Assembly (NCBI GenBank): GCA_023229545.1
Contig: JALNZB010000005.1
Location: 40,735-104,734, forward strand
Origin: Sulfuritalea sp.
GTDB lineage: Bacteria > Pseudomonadota > Gammaproteobacteria > Burkholderiales > Rhodocyclaceae
Direction: 5' to 3'
Length of the DNA stretch: 64,000 bases
Of this stretch, positions 35,855 to 45,106 are shown in pieces. Both the position numbers and the translations under genes were made by a program. Under the pieces are notes generated by a model, which saw only the letters and a program-made list of their open reading frames with translations, searched no databases and had not been told where the DNA came from. Numbering within the stretch: position 1 is the stretch's first letter; each line of letters opens with the position of its first letter.

Positions 35855-37738
35855 TTGAATAACATGTTTAAAAGTATGGCGATCTGGCTGGTGATCGGCA
35901 TTGTCCTGATGACGGTTTTCAATCAGTTCAACACGCGCCAGACGGCGGCGGTTGGATCGCTGGAATACTCGCAGTTCCTTGAAGAGGTGAAGCAGGGCCG
36001 CGTCACCAAGGTGGTGATTCAGGGCCGCACCCTGGAAGCCACCACGACCGACGGCAAGAAGATCACCACTTACGCGCCGCCGGACTTGTGGATGGTGTCT
36101 GATCTGTTGAAAAACAACGTCAAGGTCGTCGCCAAGCCCGAGGAAGAACAGTCTTTCCTGACCAGCATTTTCGTCTCGTGGTTTCCCATGCTGCTGTTGA
36201 TCGGTGTCTGGGTGTTTTTCATGCGCCAGATGCAGGGCGGAGGCAAGGGCGGGGCGTTTTCCTTTGGCAAGAGCCGCGCCAGGATGATGGATGAATCCTC
36301 CAATGTCATCACCTTTGCCGATGTGGCCGGTTGCGACGAAGCCAAGGAGGAAGTCTACGAAATGGTCGACTTCCTGAAAGACCCGACCAAGTTCCAGAAA
36401 CTCGGCGGGCGCATTCCGCGTGGCGTGCTGCTGGTTGGCTCGCCCGGTACCGGCAAGACCCTGCTGGCCAAGGCGATTGCGGGCGAGGCCAAGGTGCCTT
36501 TCTTCTCGATTTCCGGTTCCGACTTCGTTGAAATGTTCGTCGGTGTCGGTGCCGCGCGCGTGCGCGACATGTTTGACCAGGCCAAGAAGTCCGCACCGTG
36601 CATCATTTTCATCGACGAACTCGACGCCGTCGGTCGCCAGCGTGGCGCCGGCCTCGGCGGCGGTAACGACGAGCGCGAACAGACCCTGAACCAGATGCTG
36701 GTCGAGATGGACGGTTTCGAGCCATCGGTGGGCGTGATCGTGGTGGCCGCCACCAACCGGCCCGACGTGCTCGATCCGGCGCTGCTGCGCCCCGGTCGCT
36801 TCGACCGCCAGGTGGTGGTGCCGCTGCCGGACATTCGCGGTCGCGAACAGATTCTCAAAGTGCATATGCGCAAGGTGCCGGTGGCGCCGGACATCGATGC
36901 GTCGATCCTGGCCCGTGGCTGTCCGGGGTTCTCCGGCGCCGATCTGGCCAACCTGGTCAATGAAGCCGCGCTGTTCGCCGCGCGCAGCAACAAGCGCCTG
37001 GTGGACATGGAAGACTTCGAGCGCGCCAAGGACAAGATCATGATGGGCGCCGAGCGCCGCTCCATGGTCATGCCCGAAGAGGAACGAAGGAACACCGCGT
37101 ATCACGAGTCCGGTCATGCCGTGGTGGCCAAGTTGCTGCCCAAGACCGATCCAGTGCATAAGGTGACGGTCATCCCGCGCGGTCGCGCGCTGGGCCTGAC
37201 CATGCAACTGCCCGATCAGGAACGCTATAGCCAGGATCGTGAGCGTTTGCTCAGCACCATTACCGTCTTGTTCGGTGGCCGCATTGCGGAAGAACTGTTC
37301 ATGGGGCAGATGACCACCGGCGCTTCGAATGATTTTCAGCGCGCCACCGATCTTGCCCGGCGCATGGTGACGCAATGGGGCATGTCCGAGAGTCTGGGTA
37401 CGATGGTGTACGGGGAAGAGGAAGGCGAGATTTTTCTCGGCCGTTCCGTCACCACCCACAAGAACGTTTCGGAGTCCACCATGCAGAAGGTGGATATGGA
37501 GATTCGCCGCATTCTCGACGAGCAGTACGCACGTGCCCGTAAACTGTTGGAGGACAACCGCGATAAGGTCGAGGCCATGGCGGCGGCATTGCTGGAGTTG
37601 GAAACCATTGACGCCGACCAGATCAACGACATCATGGCCGGCTTGCCACCGCGTCCGCCCAAGCCTTCCAGTGCGCCGCCAGTGCCTAGAGCCGACAGCA
37701 CGCCGGATCCCGAGCCGACCGCGCCGGCACCGGCCTGA
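35855..37738 (+). CDS. ftsH: ATP-dependent zinc metalloprotease FtsH
   Basis: Inner-membrane AAA+ protease that removes misfolded membrane proteins and regulatory targets such as LpxC or sigma32 in other bacteria. Two membrane segments (about 5-22 and 100-120) flank a periplasmic loop. Walker A is GSPGTGKTLLAKA, Walker B IIFIDELDAVGRQRG, the arginine-finger region RPGRFDRQ and the zinc site YHESGHAVVAK. 627 residues. The start is TTG at 35855, seven bases after an AGAGAGG motif, giving NNMFKSMAIW as in related bacteria. The C-terminal 25 residues are Pro-rich. Confidence 0.97.
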   Translation: MNNMFKSMAIWLVIGIVLMTVFNQFNTRQTAAVGSLEYSQFLEEVKQGRVTKVVIQGRTLEATTTDGKKITTYAPPDLWMVSDLLKNNVKVVAKPEEEQSFLTSIFVSWFPMLLLIGVWVFFMRQMQGGGKGGAFSFGKSRARMMDESSNVITFADVAGCDEAKEEVYEMVDFLKDPTKFQKLGGRIPRGVLLVGSPGTGKTLLAKAIAGEAKVPFFSISGSDFVEMFVGVGAARVRDMFDQAKKSAPCIIFIDELDAVGRQRGAGLGGGNDEREQTLNQMLVEMDGFEPSVGVIVVAATNRPDVLDPALLRPGRFDRQVVVPLPDIRGREQILKVHMRKVPVAPDIDASILARGCPGFSGADLANLVNEAALFAARSNKRLVDMEDFERAKDKIMMGAERRSMVMPEEERRNTAYHESGHAVVAKLLPKTDPVHKVTVIPRGRALGLTMQLPDQERYSQDRERLLSTITVLFGGRIAEELFMGQMTTGASNDFQRATDLARRMVTQWGMSESLGTMVYGEEEGEIFLGRSVTTHKNVSESTMQKVDMEIRRILDEQYARARKLLEDNRDKVEAMAAALLELETIDADQINDIMAGLPPRPPKPSSAPPVPRADSTPDPEPTAPAPA

Positions 37739-37757
37739 TTTCCGATACAGCTCAGAC

Positions 37758-37798
37758 GGGCCGCCGAAGACTTGCCGATTCGGCGGCCCGCGTCTTTT
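37758..37798 (+). terminator. hairpin between ftsH and folP
   Basis: GGGCCGCCGAA (37758-37768) pairs with TTCGGCGGCCC (37779-37789), an 11-bp stem, followed by GCGTCTTTTA and then directly by the folP start codon. It could reduce read-through from ftsH or mask the folP start; the T-run is short. Confidence 0.5.
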
Positions 37799-38629
37799 AT
37801 GACACAGAATTTCCTCTGCGGTCGCTTTGTCCTCGATGCCGGGCGTCCGCTCATCATGGGCATTGTTAACCTGTCCGACGATTCCTTTTCCGGCGATGGC
37901 CAGCACGGCAATATCGACGCCGCCATTGCCCTGGGCCGGCGGCTGATCGAAGAGGGCGCGCACATTCTTGATCTTGGCGCCGAATCCTCGCGACCGGGGG
38001 CGACACCAGTGCCGGCACAACAGGAGATTGACCGCCTGCTGCCGGTGATCGAGGCCTTGCGCGATTGTGGCGCTCCGCTGTCGATCGATACCGTCAAGCC
38101 GGAAGTGATGCGCGTTGCGCTGGCGACCGGTATTGACATGATCAACGACATCAATGCACTGCGCGCTCCGGGCGCCATGGAACTGGTTGCTGAAAGCCGT
38201 GCCGGGGTTTGCCTGATGCACATGCAGGGCGATCCAGGCACCATGCAGGACGATCCGCATTACGTTGACGTCGTCGTCGAGGTCGCCGAGTTTCTCGCCG
38301 AGCGCGTCGCGGCCGCCGAGGCGGCGGGTATTGCCTTGAATCGCATCGCGGTCGATCCAGGTTTTGGCTTCGGCAAGACGCTGGAACACAACATCCAACT
38401 GTTGCGCCGACTCGGTGAACTGGTGGTGCCGGGCCTGCCCCTGCTGGTGGGGCTGTCGCGCAAGTCGATGCTGGGTCAGCTTACCGGACGAGATCCGTCC
38501 GAGCGGATTTATGGGGGAATCGCGGCGCATGTGCTGGCGGTCCTGCGCGGTGCGCGTATCGTGCGCGTGCATGATGTCGCCGCGACGCGCGACGCCCTTG
38601 CCGTATTGCAAACTGTGGAGGATTACTGA
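37799..38629 (+). CDS. folP: dihydropteroate synthase
   Basis: Joins p-aminobenzoate to dihydropterin pyrophosphate in folate synthesis and is the sulfonamide target. Visible sites: IMGIVNLSDDSFSGDG (the usual sequence has TPDSF), GAESSRPGA, SIDTVKPEVM, VDPGFGFGKT and GLSRKSMLG. 276 residues from ATG 37799. It stops immediately before glmM, the conserved ftsH-folP-glmM order. Confidence 0.95.
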   Translation: MTQNFLCGRFVLDAGRPLIMGIVNLSDDSFSGDGQHGNIDAAIALGRRLIEEGAHILDLGAESSRPGATPVPAQQEIDRLLPVIEALRDCGAPLSIDTVKPEVMRVALATGIDMINDINALRAPGAMELVAESRAGVCLMHMQGDPGTMQDDPHYVDVVVEVAEFLAERVAAAEAAGIALNRIAVDPGFGFGKTLEHNIQLLRRLGELVVPGLPLLVGLSRKSMLGQLTGRDPSERIYGGIAAHVLAVLRGARIVRVHDVAATRDALAVLQTVEDY

Positions 38630-39985
38630 ATGGGACGCAAGTATTTCGGCACCGACGGTATTCGCGGTCGCGTCGGGCGGACACCGATCACCCCGGATTT
38701 TGTCATGCGCCTGGGTTTTGCGGCGGGTTCCGCGTTGGTGGCGAAGGACGGGCTGCCGGCCAACGAGCGACCGGCGGTGCTGATCGGCAAGGACACCCGC
38801 ATTTCCGGCTACATGCTGGAAGCTTCGCTGGAGGCGGGATTTTCCGCAGCCGGTGTCGATGTGATGCTGTGCGGGCCGATGCCGACTCCCGCCGTTGCCT
38901 ACCTGACGCGCGCTTTGCGCTTGCAGGCGGGCGTGGTGATTTCCGCCTCGCACAATCCCTACGACGACAACGGCATCAAGTTTTTTTCGGCGCAGGGCAC
39001 CAAGCTGGCCGATGCGGTGGAGCGAGAGATCGAAGCGCTGCTCGATCAGCCGATGACCTGCATGGACTCGGTTAGGCTTGGCAAGGCGCGTCGCGTCGAT
39101 GACGCCGCTGGTCGCTACATCGAATTCTGCAAGAGCACCTTTCCCAATGACCTCGATTTGCGCGGCCTCAAGATCGTGGTGGACAGCGCTCATGGCGCGG
39201 CCTATCACGTCGCGCCCAGCGTTTTCCATGAACTCGGCGCCGAGATAGTCGGCGTTGGCGACACGCCGAATGGACTCAACATCAACCACGAGGTCGGCGC
39301 CACCGCGCCCGAGGCGCTGCGTCGCGCCGTGCTCGACGCCCGCGCCGACTGCGGCATCGCGCTCGACGGCGACGGCGACCGGCTGATCATGGTCGATGCG
39401 GCAGGCGCCCTCTACGACGGCGATCAACTGCTCTACGTCATCGCCCGCCATCGCGCGCTCGGTCGGCCCCTGGCAGGCGTGGCCGGCACGCAAATGAGCA
39501 ACCTCGGCTTCGAGCACGCGCTGGCGCGGCTTGGCATCGCTTGCGGTCGCGCCAGGGTGGGCGATCGTTATGTGCTGGAAATGATGCAGGAGAAGGGCTG
39601 GCTGCTGGGCGGCGAAAACTCCGGACACATTATCTGTCTCGACCGCCACACCACGGGTGACGGCATCATTGCCGCGTTGCAAGTGCTGGCGGCGCTGCGT
39701 GCGAGCAACGAAACCCTGAGTGAGGCCTGCGCCGACCTGACGCTGTATCCGCAAAAGCTGATCAACGTGCGCATGCCCGCCGGATTCGACTGGGCCGCCG
39801 ACGCCGGTATCCGCTCGGCGGTGAAAGCCGCCGAGGCGACGCTCGACGGTGGCGGGCGCGTGCTATTGCGTCCCTCCGGCACCGAGCCGCTGCTGCGGGT
39901 GATGGTGGAGGGGCGCGAAGCCGTTCTCGTAACAGGGCAGGCCGAGGCCATCGCCGCAGCCGTGCGGCAGGCCTTCGGCGAGTAG
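38630..39985 (+). CDS. glmM: phosphoglucosamine mutase
   Basis: Interconverts glucosamine 6-phosphate and 1-phosphate for UDP-GlcNAc, and hence for peptidoglycan and LPS. The phospho-serine is in VVISASHNPYDDNGIKFF, the Mg loop is LDGDGDRLIMVD, and the sugar-binding loop is GGENSGHII; the phosphate loop RPSGTEPLLRVM is near the C-terminus. 451 residues. Its ATG directly abuts the folP stop. Confidence 0.96.
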   Translation: MGRKYFGTDGIRGRVGRTPITPDFVMRLGFAAGSALVAKDGLPANERPAVLIGKDTRISGYMLEASLEAGFSAAGVDVMLCGPMPTPAVAYLTRALRLQAGVVISASHNPYDDNGIKFFSAQGTKLADAVEREIEALLDQPMTCMDSVRLGKARRVDDAAGRYIEFCKSTFPNDLDLRGLKIVVDSAHGAAYHVAPSVFHELGAEIVGVGDTPNGLNINHEVGATAPEALRRAVLDARADCGIALDGDGDRLIMVDAAGALYDGDQLLYVIARHRALGRPLAGVAGTQMSNLGFEHALARLGIACGRARVGDRYVLEMMQEKGWLLGGENSGHIICLDRHTTGDGIIAALQVLAALRASNETLSEACADLTLYPQKLINVRMPAGFDWAADAGIRSAVKAAEATLDGGGRVLLRPSGTEPLLRVMVEGREAVLVTGQAEAIAAAVRQAFGE

Positions 39986-40052
39986 CGACGGCGCGGTTTT
40001 CGGAAAATAGTACGTTGTTTCTTTTCAGGAAAAATCTCAAAACTTAAATTTC

Positions 40053-40066
40053 TTGACTCATATCAA
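40053..40066 (+). promoter_or_regulatory. FNR/ANR-type operator of the hao-nap cluster
   Basis: TTGACTCATATCAA matches the FNR-family consensus TTGAT-N4-ATCAA at nine of ten arm positions. Its centre (40059.5) is 41.5 bases upstream of the start expected from the GATAAT box at 40089-40094, the class II activator position. This predicts anaerobic (FNR/ANR) or NO-responsive (DNR) activation. Confidence 0.8.
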
Positions 40067-40088
40067 TTAAATATTTTCCACAGGTACC

Positions 40089-40094
40089 GATAAT
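40089..40094 (+). promoter_or_regulatory. -10 element of the hao-nap promoter
   Basis: GATAAT differs from TATAAT at one position. With a start near 40101 it leaves a leader of about 86 bases before the octaheme cytochrome gene. No consensus -35 is present, as expected for class II FNR activation. The remaining gap after glmM is AT-rich and otherwise featureless. Confidence 0.65.
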
Positions 40095-40186
40095 GGATAT
40101 CGTACTGTAGCTTTCGATCAGAAATCTCATTGACTTAAGCAGGCATGGCAGGCGTTGTCCAACCGAAACAATATCAGGGAGCCCAA

Positions 40187-41680
40187 ATGAAATCTCTAAG
40201 CAAGCTGGCGAAAGGATGGATGTTTATCCTTTCCGTGTTCGCCTTGACTGCGGTCAATGCCGCCACAACGCCTCCGGCAAAGTCCAAGGCAGATGTCCAG
40301 ATCGGACAAATGTGCGTGGAATGCCACACCAAGGAGAGTCCCGGCATTGTCACCGACTGGAAAAAGAGCGCCCACGCCGGCAAGAAGGTAGATTGCTACG
40401 ACTGCCACAAAGCCAAGGAGGGCGACAAGGGTGTTGTCAAGCACGAGAAGGACAAGGCCGGCAAGCCGCTGTTCATCTCGACCATCGTCTCGCCCAAGGC
40501 CTGCGCCACCTGCCATGAAAAGGAAGTAGCGCAGCAGCAACGCTCCCACCATGCCAAGGCCGGCCAGATTCTCGCGTCCCTCGACAACATCATGGGCGAA
40601 GTCATCGGCGGCCCCGCCGCAGTGAACGCCGGATGCCTGCAATGTCACGGCGGCGCGGTCAAGATCGACCCCGTATCCGGCGAAGCGACCCCCGAAACCT
40701 GGCCCAACACCGGCATCGGTCGGTTGAATCCGGACGGCAGCCGCGGTTCCTGCTCGGCCTGTCACGCCCGGCATCGCTTCTCCGCTGCCCAGGCGCGCAC
40801 GCCGGACACCTGCGGCAAATGCCACCTCGGCCCTGACCATCCGCAAATGGAGGTCTATAACGAGTCCAAGCACGGCATCCTCTACCGGGCAAACGTCGGC
40901 GAAATGAAGCTGGACAAGAAGAAATGGGTTGCCGGCGTCGATTACTCGGCCGCTCCGACCTGCGCCACCTGCCACATGAGCGCCACCCGCACCCAGGGCG
41001 TCACCCATGATGTCGGCGAGCGGATTTCCTGGACGTTGCGTCCGCCGATTTCCACCAAGCTCAACATGGTGCGGCTGTCCAACGGCGACGAGTTCGACCA
41101 GCCGGAAGGCAAGCCCCTGCCCAAGGTGGGCGATGAGGTCAAGGGCGCCAAGGTGACCGAGATCCTGACCTGGGAAGACCGGCGCAAGAAGATGACCAAC
41201 GTCTGCTACGCCTGCCACGGCTCCAACATCATCAGCGGCCACTACAAGCAGTTCGACGACGTGGTGAACCTCTACAACGAGAAGTTCGCCAAACCCATCG
41301 CCGCCTCCATGAAGGAACTGACGGCCAAGGGTTACATCACCGCCGCGCCGTTCGACGACAAGATCGAATGGACCTGGTGGGAAATCTGGCACCACGAAGG
41401 CCGTCGTGCCCGCCATGGCGCCTCCATGATGGGTCCGGACTACACCTGGTGGCATGGCATGTACGAAGTCGCGCAGCACACCTACTTCAAGTGGATTCCG
41501 GAAATGCGCGCCGCCGTACTCAAGAAGGACGGCAACGAAAAGGCCGCCGAAGAGATCCTGGCGAAGTATTTCAAGCCCATCGACGGTCATGACTGGTACT
41601 TCAACGGCATCAGCAAGGATGCGGTCGAGAAGGTTCGCAAGGGCTTCGAGGAGCGCTACGGCAAGGGCTCGCTGAAGTAA
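40187..41680 (+). CDS. octaheme c-type cytochrome, hydroxylamine oxidoreductase (HAO) family
   Basis: Periplasmic protein of 497 residues with a signal peptide (about 1-25, ending TAVNA) and eight CxxCH haem sites at about residues 43, 70, 106, 150, 189, 209, 259 and 340. The spacing and the C-terminal WEIWHHEGRRARHGASMMG / DYTWWHGMYE segment are of the HAO family, not NrfA (no CxxCK site). In ammonia oxidisers HAO oxidises hydroxylamine; relatives in Campylobacterota (epsilon-Hao) work reductively with nap genes. Adjacency to napDAGHBC and FNR control suggest a reductive role on nitrite or hydroxylamine, which is inference. Start at MKSLSKLAKGW, after AGGGAG. Confidence 0.88.
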   Translation: MKSLSKLAKGWMFILSVFALTAVNAATTPPAKSKADVQIGQMCVECHTKESPGIVTDWKKSAHAGKKVDCYDCHKAKEGDKGVVKHEKDKAGKPLFISTIVSPKACATCHEKEVAQQQRSHHAKAGQILASLDNIMGEVIGGPAAVNAGCLQCHGGAVKIDPVSGEATPETWPNTGIGRLNPDGSRGSCSACHARHRFSAAQARTPDTCGKCHLGPDHPQMEVYNESKHGILYRANVGEMKLDKKKWVAGVDYSAAPTCATCHMSATRTQGVTHDVGERISWTLRPPISTKLNMVRLSNGDEFDQPEGKPLPKVGDEVKGAKVTEILTWEDRRKKMTNVCYACHGSNIISGHYKQFDDVVNLYNEKFAKPIAASMKELTAKGYITAAPFDDKIEWTWWEIWHHEGRRARHGASMMGPDYTWWHGMYEVAQHTYFKWIPEMRAAVLKKDGNEKAAEEILAKYFKPIDGHDWYFNGISKDAVEKVRKGFEERYGKGSLK

Positions 41681-41691
41681 GGCGTCATCGC

Positions 41692-41720
41692 GAAGGCCCC
41701 CCGTGAAACCGGGGGCCTTC
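41692..41720 (+). other. intercistronic hairpin between hao and the TPR gene
   Basis: GAAGGCCCCC (41692-41701) and GGGGGCCTTC (41711-41720) form a perfect 10-bp stem with a 9-base loop and no T-run. It lies 12 bases after the octaheme cytochrome stop and may stabilise that part of the mRNA or partly terminate transcription, setting a higher level of the cytochrome than of the nap genes. Confidence 0.6.
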
Positions 41721-41745
41721 CGTTCCTACATTCAAGGAAATTCCC

Positions 41746-42210
41746 ATGGGTCTCAAGATCGGAATTGCTTCAATCGCCCTCGCGGCGGCATTGTTTGGAC
41801 AGGGTGCCTGGGCGGTCGATGCCGCCAAGCCTGCCGATGCCACGCTTATCGCCCAAGGCAACAAGCACTGGGAGGAAGGCCGGCTGGAGGATGCGCGCAA
41901 GAGCTTCGAGAAAGCGGTGGCAGCCAATCCGGGTTCGAAAGAGGCTCACATGAAACTGGCCGGCCTGCTGCTTTCCAATCGCAACTATGCCGCAGCCATC
42001 AAAACCTATCAACGAACCATCAGCCTCGACGGGAAAAACGCCAAGGCATGGATCGGACTGGGCATGGCCTATCTTCATGACGGACAGTCCGAACTGTCCC
42101 GCGCGGCCTTTGAGGAAGCGGTTCGCGTCGATCCCAGCCGCAAGACGCAGTTGGCCCAGTTGATGACAAAGCCGGCCAGGCAAGAAGCGCCTGCGCACGT
42201 CGGCAAATGA
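41746..42210 (+). CDS. exported TPR protein of the nap cluster
   Basis: A 154-residue protein with a signal peptide (about 1-23, ending GAWA) and three tetratricopeptide repeats (about 35-68, 69-102 and 103-136). TPR proteins beside nap or nrf genes (such as NrfG) help assemble or mature partner cytochromes, so a chaperone role in haem-protein or NapA assembly is plausible. AAGGAA precedes the ATG. Its stop overlaps the napD start (ATGA), tying it to the nap operon. Confidence 0.85.
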   Translation: MGLKIGIASIALAAALFGQGAWAVDAAKPADATLIAQGNKHWEEGRLEDARKSFEKAVAANPGSKEAHMKLAGLLLSNRNYAAAIKTYQRTISLDGKNAKAWIGLGMAYLHDGQSELSRAAFEEAVRVDPSRKTQLAQLMTKPARQEAPAHVGK

Positions 42211-42455
42211 ATATCTCCAGCGCCATTATCCATACGCGAGCCAGCGGCATGGAACATCTGCGCGGCCAGCTCGAAACCATTGCCGGAGTTGAAGTCCATG
42301 CGGCTTCGGCAGAGGGCCGGTTCATCGTCAGCATCGAAAGCGCGGGTGACCAGGACACTGCGGACACTTTCGAGACGATCCAGAGACTTGACGGTGTGAT
42401 GTCGGCATCGCTCGTGTATTCCCATTTTGAATCAGATCCTGATCAGGAAGTTTGA
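42207..42455 (+). CDS. napD: NapA maturation chaperone NapD
   Basis: An 82-residue cytoplasmic ferredoxin-fold chaperone that binds the Tat signal of NapA until the Mo cofactor is inserted. It has SSAIIHTRASGMEHL near the start and the typical IQRLDGVMSASLVYSHFE end. It lies 47 bases before napA. Confidence 0.92.
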   Translation: MNISSAIIHTRASGMEHLRGQLETIAGVEVHAASAEGRFIVSIESAGDQDTADTFETIQRLDGVMSASLVYSHFESDPDQEV

Positions 42456-42502
42456 ATTAAGGCCAATCTGCGGGTAAGGCCGCAATCACAAGGAGTTCTG
42501 CA

Positions 42503-45025
42503 ATGAAACTGACACGGCGTGAATTCATCAAAGCCAATGCTGTTGTTGCTGCCGCCGGCGTGGCGGGAATGGCGGTACCCGGCGCACAAGCCATCGCGCA
42601 ATCCAGCGCCAAGGACGGCGTGCGCTGGGACAAGGGCGTATGTCGATACTGCGGCACGGGCTGCGGCGTGTTGGTCGGCGTCAAGGACGGTCGCGTCGTC
42701 GCCACCCAGGGCGATCCGGATGCACCGGTAAACAAGGGCCTCGCCTGCGTCAAGGGTTACTTTCTGGCGAAGATCATGTACGGCAAGGACCGTCTGACCC
42801 AGCCGCTGCTGCGCATGAAAGATGGCAAGTTCGCCAAGGATGGCGAGTTCAAGCCGGTGTCGTGGAACGAAGCCTTCGATGTCATGGCGGACAAATGCAA
42901 GGCGACGCTGAAGGCCAAGGGGCCGACCGCAGTCGGCATGTTCGGCTCGGGCCAATGGACCATCTGGGAAGGTTATGCCGCCGCCAAGTTGTTCAAGGCC
43001 GGCTTCCGCTCCAACAATCTGGACCCCAATGCCCGCCACTGCATGGCTTCCGCCGTGGTCGGCTTCATGCGCACCTTCGGCATCGACGAGCCGATGGGCT
43101 GCTACGACGACATGGAACATGCCGATGCCTTCGTGCTGTGGGGCTCGAACATGGCCGAGATGCACCCGATCCTGTGGTCGCGCATCACCGACCGCCGCCT
43201 CACCGGCAAGCATGTACGCATCAACGTGCTGTCCACCTTCAGTCACCGCACCACCGAGATGGCGGACAGCGAACTGATTTTCAAGCCGCAGTCGGACCTA
43301 GCGATCCTGAATTACATCTGCAACCACATCATCCAGAGTGGCGCGGTGAATGAGGACTTCGTCAAGAAACATGTGAACTTCGCCAAGGGCGTCACCGACA
43401 TCGGCTACGGCCTGCGTCCCAACCATCCGCTCGAACAGGCGGCCGGCAACAACGGCTACCCCGGCGCCGACGGCAAGCCCAAGGGCGACCCGATGAAGGC
43501 CGCGCCGATGAGCTTCGCCGATTTCAAGGCCTTCGTCGCCGAATACACGCTGGACAAGGCGCACGAGATTTCCGGCGTGCCGAAGGACAAGCTGGAGGCG
43601 CTGGCCAAGGCCTATGCCGACCCCAAGACCAAAGTCATGTCGCTGTGGACCATGGGTTTCAACCAGCACTCGCGCGGCACCTGGGTGAACAACATGATCT
43701 ACAACGTCCACCTGCTGGTGGGCAAGATCTCCGAACCCGGCAACGGCCCGTTCTCGCTGACCGGCCAACCCTCGGCCTGCGGCACGGCGCGCGAGGTCGG
43801 CACTTTTGCCCACCGTCTGCCGGCCGACATGGTGGTGATGAATCCCAAGCACCGCGAGTTCGCCGAGAAACAATGGAAGCTGCCGGCCGGCACCATTCCC
43901 GACAAGCCCGGCTTCCATGCCGTGCTGCAAAGCCGCATGCTGAAGGATGGCAAGCTCAACTTCTACTGGACCAGCACCACCAACAACATGCAGGCCGGGC
44001 CGAACATCAACGGCGAGACCTATCCCGGCTTCCGCAATCCGGCAAACTTCATTGTCGTTTCCGACTGCTATCCGACGGTGACGGCGATGGCGGCCGACCT
44101 GATCCTGCCTTCGGCAATGTGGATGGAGAAGGAAGGCGCTTTCGGCAACGCCGAGCGGCGCACCCAGTTCTGGCGCCAGCAGGTCAAGGCGCCGGGCGAA
44201 GCCAGGTCCGACCTGTGGCAGTACGTCGAATTTTCCAAGCGCTTCAAGGTCGAGGACGTGTGGCCGGCCGAATTGCTGGCCAAGATGCCGGAGCACAAGG
44301 GCAAGACCTTGTACGACGTGCTCTATGCCAACGGCCAGATCAACAAGTTCCCGCTGAAGGACACCGCGCAGGGCTTCGACAACGACGAATCGAAGGGACT
44401 CGGCTACTACCTGCAAAAGGGTTTGTTCGAGGAATACGCCGCCTTCGGCCGCGGCCACGCGCATGACCTCGCGCCGTTCGACACTTACCACAAGGCGCGC
44501 GGCCTGCGCTGGCCGGTGGTGGAGGGCAAGGAGACCCTGTGGCGCTTCCGCGAAGGCTACGACCCCTATGTGAAGAAGGGCGAGGGCGTGCGCTTCTACG
44601 GCAAACCCGACGGCAAGGCGGTGATCTTCGCCCTGCCCTGGCAGCCTGCCGCCGAAATGCCTGACAAGGACTACGACCTCTGGCTATGCACCGGTCGCGT
44701 GCTGGAGCACTGGCATACCGGCAGCATGACGCGGCGCGTGCCCGAGCTTTACCGCGCCATGCCGGACGCCTGGATCTACATGCATCCCGAAGACGCCAAG
44801 AAGCGCGGTCTGGCGCGCGGCGACACGGTCAAGGTGGCCACGCGGCGCGGCGAAATCTCCACCCGCGTCGAAACCAGCGGTCGCAACAAACCGCCGCAGG
44901 GCCTGGTCTTCGTGCCTTTCTTCGACGAAATGCGCCTGGTCAACAAGCTCACCCTGGATGCCACCTGCCCGCTCTCGAAAGAGACCGACTTCAAGAAGTG
45001 CGCATGCAAGGTGGTGAAGGCCTGA
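42503..45025 (+). CDS. napA: periplasmic nitrate reductase catalytic subunit
   Basis: Molybdo-bis-MGD enzyme that reduces nitrate to nitrite in the periplasm. 840 residues. The Tat signal has TRREFIK and ends near AQAIA (residue 31). The [4Fe-4S] cysteines are C47, C50, C54 and C82 (CRYCGTGC, then GLACVKG), and C180 in RHCMASAV is the expected Mo ligand. The MGD-binding C-terminal domain is complete. AAGGAG precedes the ATG. It depends on NapD for export and on NapC/NapGH for quinol electrons, all encoded alongside. Confidence 0.97.
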   Translation: MKLTRREFIKANAVVAAAGVAGMAVPGAQAIAQSSAKDGVRWDKGVCRYCGTGCGVLVGVKDGRVVATQGDPDAPVNKGLACVKGYFLAKIMYGKDRLTQPLLRMKDGKFAKDGEFKPVSWNEAFDVMADKCKATLKAKGPTAVGMFGSGQWTIWEGYAAAKLFKAGFRSNNLDPNARHCMASAVVGFMRTFGIDEPMGCYDDMEHADAFVLWGSNMAEMHPILWSRITDRRLTGKHVRINVLSTFSHRTTEMADSELIFKPQSDLAILNYICNHIIQSGAVNEDFVKKHVNFAKGVTDIGYGLRPNHPLEQAAGNNGYPGADGKPKGDPMKAAPMSFADFKAFVAEYTLDKAHEISGVPKDKLEALAKAYADPKTKVMSLWTMGFNQHSRGTWVNNMIYNVHLLVGKISEPGNGPFSLTGQPSACGTAREVGTFAHRLPADMVVMNPKHREFAEKQWKLPAGTIPDKPGFHAVLQSRMLKDGKLNFYWTSTTNNMQAGPNINGETYPGFRNPANFIVVSDCYPTVTAMAADLILPSAMWMEKEGAFGNAERRTQFWRQQVKAPGEARSDLWQYVEFSKRFKVEDVWPAELLAKMPEHKGKTLYDVLYANGQINKFPLKDTAQGFDNDESKGLGYYLQKGLFEEYAAFGRGHAHDLAPFDTYHKARGLRWPVVEGKETLWRFREGYDPYVKKGEGVRFYGKPDGKAVIFALPWQPAAEMPDKDYDLWLCTGRVLEHWHTGSMTRRVPELYRAMPDAWIYMHPEDAKKRGLARGDTVKVATRRGEISTRVETSGRNKPPQGLVFVPFFDEMRLVNKLTLDATCPLSKETDFKKCACKVVKA

Positions 45026-45106
45026 GGCCGGCGTGACTGGAACGGCGAATATTTCCGCCATTACGTCGCGCTGCCTTGCCAGCCATGTCCAGCATTCCAA
45101 CAGGGT

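Noticed and set aside
35735..39754. A 1339-residue open frame antisense to rlmE, ftsH, folP and glmM
   Set aside because: It is the mirror of four well-supported genes in high-GC DNA, where the complementary frame stays open by codon bias. Its product is rich in His, Gln and Arg with no domain, and it crosses several gene boundaries.
40187..41680. Nitrite reductase NrfA or octaheme tetrathionate reductase
   Set aside because: There are eight ordinary CxxCH sites and no CxxCK, and the C-terminal segment is of HAO type.
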